Source of the DNA: CAZLMW01 sp964560875
GTDB lineage: Bacteria; Myxococcota_A; UBA9042
Direction: 5' to 3'
Assembly: GCA_964560875.1 (NCBI GenBank)
Contig: CAZLMW010000036.1
Span: 3,787-67,786, forward strand
DNA length: 64,000 bases
The position numbers were made by a program, and so were the translations under genes. Under the pieces are notes generated by a model, which did no database searches, was not told the origin of the DNA, and saw only the letters and a list, made by a program, of their open reading frames with translations. Positions within the stretch are counted from its first letter, which is position 1. Each line of letters starts with the position of its first letter. Below, one piece after another: positions 54,517 to 63,875 of this stretch.

Positions 54517-56118
54517 ATGATTGGCGGCAGGTTGAACCAGATCATCGACCAGGTTTCCAAGGAGAAGAGCATCGATCGCAGCGTTCTCGAAGACGCGCTG
54601 TCGCAGTCGATTCTCTCCGCGGCGAAGAAGACATTCGGCGCCGAGCGCGAATTGGAAGCCAACTACAACCGCGAGACGGGCGAGATCGAGCTGATGATGT
54701 ACCTGCTCGTCGTGCCTGACGAAGAGGTTGTGTCGTACCAGCGCGAAATTCCGATGAGCAAAGCGTTGCTCATCGAACCGGACGTGCAGATGGACGAGGA
54801 GCTCGGCTTCCAGATCTTCTACATGGAAGAGCACCGCGATCGCGCGTTGGAGGAGGACCGCAAGTACGGCGATATCCTCAACCTGCGCACCGCGCGCCAG
54901 CAGTTCGGCCGCATCGCCGCCATGACCGCCAAACAGGTGATCATGCAGCGGGTGCGCGATGCCGAGCGCGACATCGTCTTCAACGAGTACAAGGACCGTA
55001 AGGGCGAACTCGTCACCGGCATCACGCGTCGATTCGAGCGCGGCAATGTCATCGTCGACCTCGGTCGCGCCGAAGCGGTGTTGCCTGTTCGCGAGCAGAT
55101 GCAGCGCGAGTCGTACCGAGCTGGCGACCGGGTTCAGGCGTACGTCAAGGACATCAAGCGCGAGTCGCGTGGTCCGCAGATCGTGTTGAGCCGTACCGAT
55201 ACGCGCCTCATCGAGAAGCTGTTCGAGCTCGAAGTGCCGGAGATCTACGAAGGCATCGTCAAGATCATGGCCGTCGCCCGTGAGCCGGGTGAGCGCGCCA
55301 AGATCGCCGTGGCGAGCAAGGACAGTGACGTCGATCCCGTCGGCGCATGTGTCGGCATGAAGGGTTCGCGCGTCCAAGCGGTCGTCCAGGAGCTGCGCGG
55401 CGAAAAGATCGACATCGTCCCGTGGTCACCGGACGTGGCCAAGTTCGTGTGCAACGCGATTCAGCCCGCCGATGTGAGCCGCGTGCTCATCGACGAAGAC
55501 AACCAGACCATCGAGCTCATCGTTCCCGACGACCAGCTCAGCCTCGCGATCGGCCGCCGCGGACAGAACGTTCGCCTCGCGAGTCAGCTCGTCGGCTGGC
55601 GCATCGACATCCACAGCGAAGGCAAGATCGAGTCGATGAAGACGGTGCTGGGCGACGCGCTGCAGGTCGTCGAAGGCATGGACGAATCGCTCGTTTCGTA
55701 CATGTTCAAGCTCGGCTACCACAGCCCCGAGAACCTGCTGAACGCGCACACCGAAGACCTCGCCACGATCCCCGGCATCACCGGCGACATGGCGATGGAA
55801 ATCCAGCAGATCGCGTACGAAGTGAAGCAGAAGCGCGAAGAAGAGATGCGCCGCGCCAAGGAAGAAGAAGCGCGTGCCCAGGCCGCTGCTGAAGCATTGG
55901 CGTCCGCCGTCGAGTCCGCTGAGGTCGCCGCCGTGGTGGCCGGTGCGGAAACGGCCGAAAGCCTCGCGCTGCTCAAGAACGCTCAGCGCACGCGAACCGA
56001 CGACAATGGCACCACGTCCGAAACCGCCGAAGCGGCCGCGGACGAGGCGCCCATCGACGATGCCCTGCTCGAGGGCGTGGACCTCGGCGATGCCGCGGTC
56101 TCGGAGGGTGCTGCATGA
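54517..56118 (+). CDS. nusA: Transcription termination/antitermination factor NusA
   Basis: A 533-residue protein of normal size. It binds RNA polymerase and nascent RNA. Order: N-domain (VLEDALSQSILSAAKKTFG), S1 domain (GNVIVDLGRAEAVLPVREQ), two KH domains (ACVGMKGSRVQAVVQELRGEKIDIVPW and LAIGRRGQNVRLASQL), then one helix-hairpin-helix region (LLNAHTEDLATIPGIT) and an Ala/Glu-rich acidic tail of about 90 residues. GGAG lies before the ATG. The end overlaps ylxR by 4 bases. Confidence 0.96.
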   Translation: MIGGRLNQIIDQVSKEKSIDRSVLEDALSQSILSAAKKTFGAERELEANYNRETGEIELMMYLLVVPDEEVVSYQREIPMSKALLIEPDVQMDEELGFQIFYMEEHRDRALEEDRKYGDILNLRTARQQFGRIAAMTAKQVIMQRVRDAERDIVFNEYKDRKGELVTGITRRFERGNVIVDLGRAEAVLPVREQMQRESYRAGDRVQAYVKDIKRESRGPQIVLSRTDTRLIEKLFELEVPEIYEGIVKIMAVAREPGERAKIAVASKDSDVDPVGACVGMKGSRVQAVVQELRGEKIDIVPWSPDVAKFVCNAIQPADVSRVLIDEDNQTIELIVPDDQLSLAIGRRGQNVRLASQLVGWRIDIHSEGKIESMKTVLGDALQVVEGMDESLVSYMFKLGYHSPENLLNAHTEDLATIPGITGDMAMEIQQIAYEVKQKREEEMRRAKEEEARAQAAAEALASAVESAEVAAVVAGAETAESLALLKNAQRTRTDDNGTTSETAEAAADEAPIDDALLEGVDLGDAAVSEGAA

Positions 56119-56513
56119 GCCGAGCGCGGGTGTCCACCCGGACGTGTGGCGCGTGCCGTTCGCGGCTTCCTGCCACATCGCTGATCCGCCTCGCGGTAAG
56201 CCCGGAATCACCCGTTGTCGTGGTCGGTGTCGCCGGGGTCGTCTTGGCCCCGGGGCGCGGAACACACGCCTGTCCTACCGAGCGCTGCGTGCGCCGGGTC
56301 ATGGGACGCATGCAACGTCGCCGCAAGGTGACGAAGAACGAAGCCACGGAGTTGCTTGCCCGGACCGAAGGCACCGGCAGGGAGCGACTGGCGAAACGAA
56401 TCAACGGGCTGCGACGGCGAGGAATCGACGCCGTGGACCCGACTTGCCGCGCGCTGCGGACGATGTGTGACGACATCGCTCGCGATCTGCGCGGTGCTTG
56501 TGATGGTGCGTAG
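56115..56513 (+). CDS. ylxR: YlxR-family (DUF448) RNA-binding protein
   Basis: A 132-residue basic protein with the YlxR start RTCGACRSRLPATSLIRLA and the later GRGTHACPTERCVRRVM. YlxR proteins bind nucleic acid and have been linked to RNase P in some bacteria. The standard family is about 90 residues, so about 40 basic C-terminal residues are extra. It overlaps nusA by 4 bases and infB by 1 base (TAGTG), the usual place for this gene. Confidence 0.85.
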   Translation: MSRARVSTRTCGACRSRLPATSLIRLAVSPESPVVVVGVAGVVLAPGRGTHACPTERCVRRVMGRMQRRRKVTKNEATELLARTEGTGRERLAKRINGLRRRGIDAVDPTCRALRTMCDDIARDLRGACDGA

Positions 56514-59401
56514 TGCACCTGGGGGATCGAACCTTGGCGGTTTCGACACAAACACGCGTTTCTGCGCTGGCCCGAGAGTTGGGCATCAGCGACAGAGAAT
56601 TGGTCCAGAAGGCTTCCGAGCACGGCATGGCGCTCGCGGTCTTTTCGCGCTTGGACAGGGCTCAGGCGGATAAGATCCGCTCGCTCTTCAAGCCGCGTTC
56701 TCGAGGCGAGCCGCGGCAACGTCGAGTTGCTGGCGAAGGCCGTGTTGTGCGCCGTCGCGCCCGACGCGCGACCGGAACGCAACCGGCGGCAGTGCCTGAG
56801 CAGGCCCCAGCAGCAGCAGAGCCCGCGGCGACAGCGGTTCGGCGTCGTACGGTCGACGGGCAAACAGCGCCAGTGCCGGTCGAGCCGCAGTTGGCGGCTC
56901 CAGAGCCCGTCGCTCCTCCCGCTCCGCCAGCTCCAGAGCCCGCGCCTGCGCCCGTACCGGTCTTCGAAGTCGAGCCGTTCGCTCCGCCGCCGACCTCACC
57001 GGACGAGCCGCCGCGCATCCGTCGGGCTCGCGTGGAGGATCTCGAAGCGCCTCCTGAGCTGCAGCCCAAGACGATGATCCAGGCGCCCGAAGCTCCCGCT
57101 CCGCAGCCGGACGCTGAGGCCGCGCCCGCTCCGGCAGCTGCGGCCGTGGCACAGCCTGCGGCAACGACACCCGCGCGTCCGGCGTTCCCGCCGCGCCAAC
57201 GCACCCGAATTGTCGAGCACGTGGTCGAGAAGCTGGACATGGAAGTGTCCAAGATCGGCCAGGCCATCACCAATACCGGCGCCGCCCCGTTGCCGAGCCA
57301 AAGTCGTGTGCCGCGCCTCAAGCGCGCCAAGATGCCCGACGCCCTCGTCAACATCCCCAAGCCGGTCCCGAAACCGCAGCCTTCGCAGACCCAACGGCCG
57401 GCCGCAGACCCGCGTCATCGCCCGGCTACTGCCGCTCCGGCGCGACCCGGCGACAACCGTCGAAACCCAGCGCGCGGCCGCAAGGTCATCTACGACCGAC
57501 GACGCGACGGCGCCCGCAGCTTTGGCGACGAACGCCGCCGCAATCGCAAACGCCGCACGAAGGGCAAGTCCGCGGTCAAGCAGGTCACGACCGTCGCGCC
57601 GAAGGCCGAAAAGCGCCACCTCAAGATCGAAGACACGATCACGGTGTCCAACCTCGCGCACCAGATGTCCGTCAAGGCGACGGAGGTCATCAAGAAGCTC
57701 TTCGACCTCGGCATCATGGCGACCATCAACCACACGCTCGACCTCGACACGGTCGAGTTGGTGGCCGCGGAGTTCGGATTCACTGTCCAGAACGTCGCGT
57801 TCGATCTTGAGTCGTACCTGACGACTGCCGAAGAAGGTTCGGTGCCCGAGCTTCCGCGTCCGCCCGTTGTGACCGTCATGGGTCACGTCGACCACGGTAA
57901 GACGACCTTGCTCGATCGGATTCGCAGCGCCCGCGTGGCCGCTCGTGAGGCTGGCGGCATCACCCAACACGTCGGTGCGTACGGCGTGGACATCGGCAAG
58001 AAGGGCCGCGTGCTCTTCCTCGACACGCCCGGTCACGAAGCGTTCACGGCGATGCGTGCTCGCGGCGCCAAGGCAACCGACATCATTGTGCTGGTGGTCG
58101 CGGCCGACGACGGCGTCATGCCGCAGACAATCGAAGCCATCAACCACGCGCGCGCTGCCGAAGTGCCGATCATTGTCGCGATCAACAAGATCGATAAGGT
58201 CGGCGCGAATATCGAACGCGTGCGCCGCGAGTTGGCCGAGCAGAACCTCGTTGTCGAAGAATGGGGCGGCGACGTCACCAGCTGCGAGATTTCGGCGAAA
58301 ACCGGCCAGGGCGTCGACGAGCTGCTCGAAACGCTCGCGCTGCAGTCCGAGATTATGGAGCTTTCCGCACCGGTCGAATGCGACGCGCGCGGTCTGGTCA
58401 TCGAAGCGCGCCTCGAGCGCGGTCGCGGTGCCGTTGCCACGCTGCTCATCCAGCGCGGAACATTGCGCCGCGGTTCCTACGTGGTCGCGGGCTCGGTTTT
58501 CGGTCGTGTTCGCGCCATGCAGGACGACGCTGGCAAGACGCTCCAGGAAGCCACCCCGCACACGCCCGTCGAGGTTATCGGCCTGGGCGGTGTCGCGGTC
58601 GCTGGCGACGAGTTCTACGTCGCGCCCGATGAGAAGAAGGCCAAGGCCATCGTCGATCACCGCATCGCCAAGGCGCGGGAAAAAGAGGCTGCGAAGACCG
58701 CCAAGGTCACGCTCGACTCGATGTTCGCGCAGATGGAAGCGGCCGACACCAAAGAGCTCAACATCATCATCAAGGCGGACGTCCACGGTTCGGCCGAGGC
58801 ATTGAAGGGGTCGCTCAACCGGCTCATCCATGACGACGTGAAGGTTCGCGTCCTGCACTCCGCAGTCGGCGGCGTAACGGAGAGCGATATTCAGCTCGCT
58901 TCAGCTTCGGGCGCCTATATCCTGGCGTTCAACGTCAAGCCTGAAGCGAAAGGCAAGCGCCTGGCCGATGACCTCGGTGTCAAGATCCAGACCTTCTCGG
59001 TCATCTACGAAGCCATCGACTTCGCGATGGCGGCGATGGAAGGGATGCTCGACCCGATCGTCGAAGAAGTTGTGCACGGCCACGCCGAGGTCCGCGCGGT
59101 GTTCCATATCGCCAAGACCGGTTCGGTCGCTGGTAGCTACGTCACCGACGGCAAGATCCATCGCAAGTCGCGGATGCGTCTGTTCCGCGAAAGCGAGTTG
59201 GTGTGGGAAGGCACCTGCGGGTCGCTCAAGCGCTTCAAGGACGACGTCGGCGAAGTGGGCACCGGCTACGAATGCGGCATCTCGCTCGCCGGTTCCGCCA
59301 AGGTCCAGGTCGGTGACCGGATCGAGTGCTACGAGCTCAAGCGCACGCCGCGTAAGCTCGAGCTGCCCAAGGTCTATCGTCCCACCGCGGACGCGAGCTA
59401 A
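56513..59401 (+). CDS. infB: Translation initiation factor IF-2
   Basis: A 962-residue GTPase that brings initiator tRNA to the ribosome. The N-terminal IF2N domain (TRVSALARELGISDRELVQKA) is followed by about 270 residues of Pro/Ala/Glu/Arg-rich linker, a second IF2N-like region (TITVSNLAHQMSVKATEVIKKL), and the G domain from about residue 455: GHVDHGKTTLLD (G1), DTPGHEAF (G3), NKID (G4) and SAKTG (G5). Domains II to IV complete the protein. The start is GTG at 56513, with low certainty for the exact codon because only a weak site precedes it. Confidence 0.95.
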   Translation: MHLGDRTLAVSTQTRVSALARELGISDRELVQKASEHGMALAVFSRLDRAQADKIRSLFKPRSRGEPRQRRVAGEGRVVRRRARRATGTQPAAVPEQAPAAAEPAATAVRRRTVDGQTAPVPVEPQLAAPEPVAPPAPPAPEPAPAPVPVFEVEPFAPPPTSPDEPPRIRRARVEDLEAPPELQPKTMIQAPEAPAPQPDAEAAPAPAAAAVAQPAATTPARPAFPPRQRTRIVEHVVEKLDMEVSKIGQAITNTGAAPLPSQSRVPRLKRAKMPDALVNIPKPVPKPQPSQTQRPAADPRHRPATAAPARPGDNRRNPARGRKVIYDRRRDGARSFGDERRRNRKRRTKGKSAVKQVTTVAPKAEKRHLKIEDTITVSNLAHQMSVKATEVIKKLFDLGIMATINHTLDLDTVELVAAEFGFTVQNVAFDLESYLTTAEEGSVPELPRPPVVTVMGHVDHGKTTLLDRIRSARVAAREAGGITQHVGAYGVDIGKKGRVLFLDTPGHEAFTAMRARGAKATDIIVLVVAADDGVMPQTIEAINHARAAEVPIIVAINKIDKVGANIERVRRELAEQNLVVEEWGGDVTSCEISAKTGQGVDELLETLALQSEIMELSAPVECDARGLVIEARLERGRGAVATLLIQRGTLRRGSYVVAGSVFGRVRAMQDDAGKTLQEATPHTPVEVIGLGGVAVAGDEFYVAPDEKKAKAIVDHRIAKAREKEAAKTAKVTLDSMFAQMEAADTKELNIIIKADVHGSAEALKGSLNRLIHDDVKVRVLHSAVGGVTESDIQLASASGAYILAFNVKPEAKGKRLADDLGVKIQTFSVIYEAIDFAMAAMEGMLDPIVEEVVHGHAEVRAVFHIAKTGSVAGSYVTDGKIHRKSRMRLFRESELVWEGTCGSLKRFKDDVGEVGTGYECGISLAGSAKVQVGDRIECYELKRTPRKLELPKVYRPTADAS

Positions 59402-59407
59402 CCGAAT

Positions 59408-59770
59408 ATGCGCCGCAAGCGCCCGTTCAATCGGGCAGAACGCATCGGTGGGCTGATGCGGGACGAGGTCGCCCGAATCGTGCAGTACGAGCTGCGCGAC
59501 GCGGTTTGTCGACACGTTCACGTGACCGGCACCCGGCTGTCCGGCGACCTCGCCCATCTCAAGGTGCACTGGGTCATGGAAGACGGGTCCGAGAGCGACT
59601 CGGCGACCGCTGCGCTCGAGCGCTCGGCCGGCTATGTCGGGCGCACGCTGCGTGACACGTTCGACCTGCGGCGCAACCCCACAGTGGTGTTCTACTTCGA
59701 CCGTGAATTCGCCCGCATGGAGCGGATTGAGGCGCTTTTGGCCGGCGACAAGAAAGCCGAGAGCGATTGA
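59408..59770 (+). CDS. rbfA: Ribosome-binding factor A
   Basis: A 120-residue KH-fold protein for 16S rRNA 5'-end maturation. It starts with basic RRKRPFNRAERIGGLMRDEVARIVQYELRD and has HVHVTGTRLSGDLAHLKVHWVM and LRRNPTVVFYFD, the family's conserved R-x-x-P-x-L/V-x-F-x-x-D end. It follows infB by 6 bases and precedes truB by 9 bases. Confidence 0.93.
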   Translation: MRRKRPFNRAERIGGLMRDEVARIVQYELRDAVCRHVHVTGTRLSGDLAHLKVHWVMEDGSESDSATAALERSAGYVGRTLRDTFDLRRNPTVVFYFDREFARMERIEALLAGDKKAESD

Positions 59771-59779
59771 TTACTCCCG

Positions 59780-60724
59780 ATGGCGCGACGTAAACCTGCC
59801 AAGGTGCATGGCTTCATCGCGATCGATAAGGCTTCGGGGCCGTCATCGCGCGCCGTGGTCAACAAGGTCGGTTGGCTCCTCGGTGAGCGGCGGTGCGGAC
59901 ACACAGGAACGCTGGATCCGGCCGCGACCGGGCTGCTCATCATCGCGTTCGGCGAGGCGACCAAGGCGGTCCGTTGGCTGACCAGCCGCGTCAAGACCTA
60001 CCAAACCGATGTCGTGTTCGGAGCATCGACCACCACGGATGACGCCGCCGGAGAAATCGTCGAGACGTGCCCGGTGCCTGACCTGGTGCGCGAGCTTGTG
60101 GGGCAGACCGCTGCTTCGCCGGTCGGGCTCATCGACCAGGTGCCACCGTCTGTCAGCGCGCTGAAGAAGGCCGGTGTTCGTGACTACGAGCGCGTTCGTC
60201 GCGGTGAGACCGTCGAGCGAGAGGCGCGCAGAGTTCAGCTCGATGCCGTGCGCACGCTGGATGTCGGCGCGAATACCGCGCGCTTCGAATTGACGGTGGG
60301 CTCTGGCTTCTATGTGCGGTCATGGGCACGCGACCTGGGCGCCAAGCTTGGGACCTTGGCCCACGTCGGGACACTGCGACGGACCAAGGGCAGCGGGTTC
60401 GATGTGGAGGACGCCGTAACGGTCGATGCGCTCGAGGGGATGCGGGAGTCAGCGCGCCTCAGTCGGCTGGTCCCGGTCGGCGACGTTCTGCAGCGCGTCT
60501 TGCCCGTCTTGACGGTTGACGCCGAGACAAGCGTCGCACTGGGCTATGGCAAGAAGCCGCTCGCGCCCGAGCACGTCCTGGCCTGGCCGTTCTTTGTCGT
60601 GGTCGACGAGACCGGGGCTCTCATCTGCGTCGCAAGGATCCGAAATGACAAGCCTGGTGGGCCTCGTTTGCAGGTCGAACGGGGCTTCGGAAAAGGCGCT
60701 CGAACCCCCGCTCAAATCGCTTGA
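59780..60724 (+). CDS. truB: tRNA pseudouridine-55 synthase
   Basis: A 314-residue enzyme that makes pseudouridine 55 in the T-loop of tRNAs. GFIAIDKASGPSSRAVVNKV, then HTGTLDPAATGLL with catalytic Asp46, TYQTDVVFGASTTTDDAAGEI, QVPPSVSALKKAGVRDYERVRRG and GSGFYVRSWARDLG are all typical. The C-terminus has a PUA-like domain (length is at the long end of the normal range). Confidence 0.94.
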   Translation: MARRKPAKVHGFIAIDKASGPSSRAVVNKVGWLLGERRCGHTGTLDPAATGLLIIAFGEATKAVRWLTSRVKTYQTDVVFGASTTTDDAAGEIVETCPVPDLVRELVGQTAASPVGLIDQVPPSVSALKKAGVRDYERVRRGETVEREARRVQLDAVRTLDVGANTARFELTVGSGFYVRSWARDLGAKLGTLAHVGTLRRTKGSGFDVEDAVTVDALEGMRESARLSRLVPVGDVLQRVLPVLTVDAETSVALGYGKKPLAPEHVLAWPFFVVVDETGALICVARIRNDKPGGPRLQVERGFGKGARTPAQIA

Positions 60725-60794
60725 CCATGGCTGAGGGCGCCGCTAAGGTCCGCCCCCCCAAGAGCGACGAAGAGAAGAAAAGAAGGAACTCAGA

Positions 60795-61064
60795 ATGGCA
60801 CTGTTTGCACACGAAAAGGCCGACATCATCAAGAATCACGGCCTCCACGCCAAAGACTCGGGCTCCCCCGAAGTTCAGATCGGTCTGCTGACCACGCGCA
60901 TCGTGCAACTTACCGAGCACTTCAAAGTGCACAACAAGGATCACCACAGCCGTCGTGGACTGCTCAAACTCGTTAGCCGGCGACGTCGCCTGCTCGAATA
61001 CGTCAAGCGCAACGACATCAACCGCTACCGGTCGATCCTGAAGGCTTACGGCCTCCGCAAGTAA
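60795..61064 (+). CDS. rpsO: 30S ribosomal protein S15
   Basis: An 89-residue protein of exactly the usual length. Motifs: KDSGSPEVQIGLLTTRIVQLTEHFKVHNKDHHSRRGLL and LVSRRRRLLEYVKRND, the S15 signature that binds the 16S rRNA central domain. It follows truB by 70 bases. The 191 bases to pnp contain hairpins but no gene. Confidence 0.97.
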   Translation: MALFAHEKADIIKNHGLHAKDSGSPEVQIGLLTTRIVQLTEHFKVHNKDHHSRRGLLKLVSRRRRLLEYVKRNDINRYRSILKAYGLRK

Positions 61065-61193
61065 TTACGTCCGCCCCGCATACCGCGGGATACGTGTCGG
61101 CGTCGCCCCTCGCACTGCAAACGGGCGCGTCGACGAGCCGGACCGATCTATCGCTCGCCGGCTCGCGGGCACCCTTAAAAGAGCGGTACGCAC

Positions 61194-61240
61194 GGCGCCG
61201 AGAAATGGCGCCACCATGCCCGTAGGCGGAGTCGCCTGCG
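61194..61240 (+). promoter_or_regulatory. Two tandem stem-loops in the pnp leader
   Basis: Hairpin 1 is GGCGCC, 7-base loop, GGCGCC at 61194-61212. Hairpin 2 is CGTAGGCG, loop GAGT, CGCCTGCG at 61221-61240 (8 bp with one G-T pair). They lie just before the GGAG of pnp. In enterobacteria the pnp leader carries a stem that RNase III and PNPase use for autoregulation, so a comparable role is possible here. Confidence 0.55.
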
Positions 61241-61255
61241 GACGGAGAAGTTTAG

Positions 61256-63598
61256 ATGGCTCAATACACAAAATCAGTCCAGCTCGGCGCCGAAACGCTG
61301 ACGTTTGAGACAGGCAAGATGGCCAAGCAGGCCAATGCCTCGATCTACGTCAAGTACGGCGCGTCTGGTGTCCTGTGCACGATTTGCTGCACTGGCACGG
61401 CCCGCCCCGGCGCGCCGTTCTTCCCCCTCTCCTGCGACTACCAGGAGAAGTTCTACGCCGCTGGCCGCATCCCCGGCAGCTACTTCCGACGCGAAGGTCG
61501 CCCGACCGAGAAGGACGTGCTCACCAGCCGCATGATTGACCGCCCCGCGCGTCCGCTGTTCCCCAACGGCTTCATGTGCGACACGCAAATCGTCGCGACC
61601 GTGATGTCGTTCGACGGCGTCAACGACACCGACGTCGTCGCCATGAACGGCGCCTTCGCAGCCGTCGCCATTTCGGACGTCCCGTGGGACGGCCCGGTCG
61701 CCGCTGTTCGTGTCGGTCGCGTGGAAGGTGAACTTGTCGCAAACCCGACCCTCGCCCAGCGCGAAGAGTCCGACATCGACCTCATCGTCGCGTGCGGCCG
61801 CAAGGGCCTCGTGATGGTGGAGGGCAAGGCCGACTTCGTGTCCGAAGACGCGATGATCGACGCGCTGCTGTTCGCCGAAGAGTCCTGCCAGCCTGTCCTC
61901 AAGGCCGTCGACGAGATGGTCGCCGAGATCGGCGGTGAGAAGTTCGAGTGGACGACCGAGGAAGCCGACGCCGAGCTCGTGTCCGCATGTCGCGAAGCGG
62001 CGTTCGACAACATGGTCGCTGCGGCCACGATCCCGACCAAGATGGAGCGCTACGCAGCCGTCAGCAAGGTCAAGAAGGATGCGGTCAAGGCGCTCGAGGA
62101 GCGGTTCCCCGACCGCGCCGGCGAGATCAAGGACATCGTCGGTGGCTTCAAATCGGAGTTCTGCCGCAAGCAGATCGTCGACACGAATAAGCGCCTCGAT
62201 GGCCGCGAGCTCGACACCGTCCGCGAAATCAACATTGAAGTCGGCGTGCTCGACCGGGCCCATGGTTCGGCGCTGTTCACGCGTGGCGAGACCCAGGGCC
62301 TCGTCGCTCTGACGCTCGGCACCGGCAGCGACGATCAGCGTATCGAATTGCTGACCGGTATGACCAACCGCCGCTTCATGCTGCACTACAACTTCCCGCC
62401 GTACTGCGTCGGTGAAGTGAAGTTCCTGCGCGGCCCGGGTCGTCGCGAGATCGGCCACGGTACGCTCGCCCGTCGCGGCATCCTGCCGACGATCCCCAAC
62501 GAGGAGATGTTCCCGTACGTCATCCGTTCGGTGTCTGAGATCCTTGAGTCCAACGGCTCGTCGTCGATGGCGACGGTCTGCGGCACGAGCCTCGCGCTCA
62601 TGGACGCTGGTGTCCCGGTGACCCAAGCGGTCGCGGGTATCGCGATGGGCCTCATCAAGGAAGACGGCAAGATCGCCATCCTCAGCGACATCCTCGGTGA
62701 CGAGGACCACTTCGGCGACATGGACTTCAAGGTCGTCGGCGGCGCTAACGGCATCTCCGCGCTGCAGATGGACATCAAGATCGACGGTTTGGATCGCCAG
62801 GTCCTCACCGACGCCTTGGATCAGGCGCGCCGCGGCCGCCTGCACATCCTCGCCGAGATGAACAAGGTCATCGAGCGCCCCCGCCCGGAGCTTTCCGAGC
62901 ACGCGCCCCGGATCTTCACGATTCTCATCGACCCGGATCGCATCCGCGACCTCATCGGCCCCGGCGGCAAGCACATCCGCGGCATCGTGTCCGAGACCGG
63001 TGCGCAGATTAACGTCGAAGACGACGGTCGCGTGAACGTGGCCGCCGTCGACAACGAAGTCGCGCAGAAGGCCATCGACCTGGTTCGCGCCTACACGGCC
63101 AACGCCGAGGTCGGCAAGGACTACAACGGCAAGGTCGTGCGCATCGCCGACTTCGGTGCGTTCGTCCAGATCGCGCCCGGAATGGACGGCTTGTGCCACA
63201 TCTCCGAGCTGGCCAAGGGTCGCATCGACAGGGTCGAGGACGTCTGCAAGGTCGGGGACGAGCTGCTCGTGCGCGTCATCAGCGTGGAGCGGAACGGCAA
63301 GATCCGCTTGTCCCACCGCGAGGCCATGGGCGACAACGCGCCCGAAGGCAAGGCCGGCGGCGGCGGCGGCGGCGGCGACCGTCGCGAGCGTCGTGAGCCC
63401 CGTGGCCGCGACCGTCAGCGTCGTCGGCGTCGTGGTGGCGACCGCGATCGTTCACGCAGCGACAATCGTCGCGAAGACGGCGGCGAAAAGCGCGCTGAAG
63501 GCGGCGACAATGGCGGCGACAACAGCAGCGAAGGCAGCAACGACAGCGGCGGCGAAGGCTCCGCGCAGTCGGCACCGCCGGCGCCCGCGGCGAACTAA
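61256..63598 (+). CDS. pnp: Polyribonucleotide nucleotidyltransferase (PNPase)
   Basis: A 780-residue phosphorolytic 3'-5' exoribonuclease. Two RNase PH-like halves are joined by a helical linker; the second holds the active site (TRGETQGLVALTLGTGSDDQ, FMLHYNFPPYCVGE, RREIGHGTLARR, SMATVCGTSLALMDAGVP, DILGDEDHFGDMDFKVVG). A KH domain (GPGGKHIRGIVSETGAQINVEDDG) and an S1 domain (GKVVRIADFGAFVQIAPGMDGLCHISEL) follow. The last ~85 residues are an unusual tail, first six Gly, then Arg/Asp-rich and Gly/Ser/Asn-rich. Usual PNPases are about 700 residues, so the tail is extra. GGAG precedes the ATG. Confidence 0.96.
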   Translation: MAQYTKSVQLGAETLTFETGKMAKQANASIYVKYGASGVLCTICCTGTARPGAPFFPLSCDYQEKFYAAGRIPGSYFRREGRPTEKDVLTSRMIDRPARPLFPNGFMCDTQIVATVMSFDGVNDTDVVAMNGAFAAVAISDVPWDGPVAAVRVGRVEGELVANPTLAQREESDIDLIVACGRKGLVMVEGKADFVSEDAMIDALLFAEESCQPVLKAVDEMVAEIGGEKFEWTTEEADAELVSACREAAFDNMVAAATIPTKMERYAAVSKVKKDAVKALEERFPDRAGEIKDIVGGFKSEFCRKQIVDTNKRLDGRELDTVREINIEVGVLDRAHGSALFTRGETQGLVALTLGTGSDDQRIELLTGMTNRRFMLHYNFPPYCVGEVKFLRGPGRREIGHGTLARRGILPTIPNEEMFPYVIRSVSEILESNGSSSMATVCGTSLALMDAGVPVTQAVAGIAMGLIKEDGKIAILSDILGDEDHFGDMDFKVVGGANGISALQMDIKIDGLDRQVLTDALDQARRGRLHILAEMNKVIERPRPELSEHAPRIFTILIDPDRIRDLIGPGGKHIRGIVSETGAQINVEDDGRVNVAAVDNEVAQKAIDLVRAYTANAEVGKDYNGKVVRIADFGAFVQIAPGMDGLCHISELAKGRIDRVEDVCKVGDELLVRVISVERNGKIRLSHREAMGDNAPEGKAGGGGGGGDRRERREPRGRDRQRRRRRGGDRDRSRSDNRREDGGEKRAEGGDNGGDNSSEGSNDSGGEGSAQSAPPAPAAN

Positions 63599-63628
63599 TC
63601 GCACGATCAATTCGCAGCCAAGAGCTCT

Positions 63629-63668
63629 CCGAAGCCGCGTCCTTTCCGGGCGCGGCTTCGGTCGTTTT
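63629..63668 (+). terminator. Intrinsic terminator of pnp
   Basis: A perfect 11-bp stem CCGAAGCCGCG (63629-63639) with CGCGGCTTCGG (63651-63661) around an 11-base loop, followed by TCGTTTT. It lies 31 bases after the pnp stop and should end the rimP-pnp transcript. Confidence 0.85.
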
Positions 63669-63840
63669 GGCGTCGATCGTCGTTACGTCCGTTCGGACTC
63701 CGCGTTTGTCTCGTTGTTGTTGGCTGAGGGGCCGGCGCCCGTCGGCCGGTGCCGAAGGAGTGCCGATGGGCTACAGCGCTCGCCATAGTCGCGCGCCGCT
63801 CGCCTTGCTTTTGCCCACGCAGCGACAGCCCCAAAACGAA

Positions 63841-63875
63841 GTCATCCGCCCAGGCTTGACGCTTGGGCGGATGAC
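63841..63875 (-). terminator. Strong hairpin, likely intrinsic terminator for a leftward gene
   Basis: GTCATCCGCCCA (63841-63852) pairs perfectly with TGGGCGGATGAC (63864-63875), and three further pairs shorten the loop to TTGAC. Read leftwards the stem is followed by TTCGTTTTGG, a U-rich tail; read rightwards no T-run follows. It fits a terminator for a minus-strand gene lying beyond the right edge. Confidence 0.65.

Noticed and set aside
56996..58858. 620-codon open frame antisense to infB
   Set aside because: A shadow of the IF-2 gene; no domain visible.
61274..63316. 680-codon open frame antisense to pnp
   Set aside because: PNPase is unmistakable on the plus strand; the antisense product is His/Asp/Val-rich without any motif.
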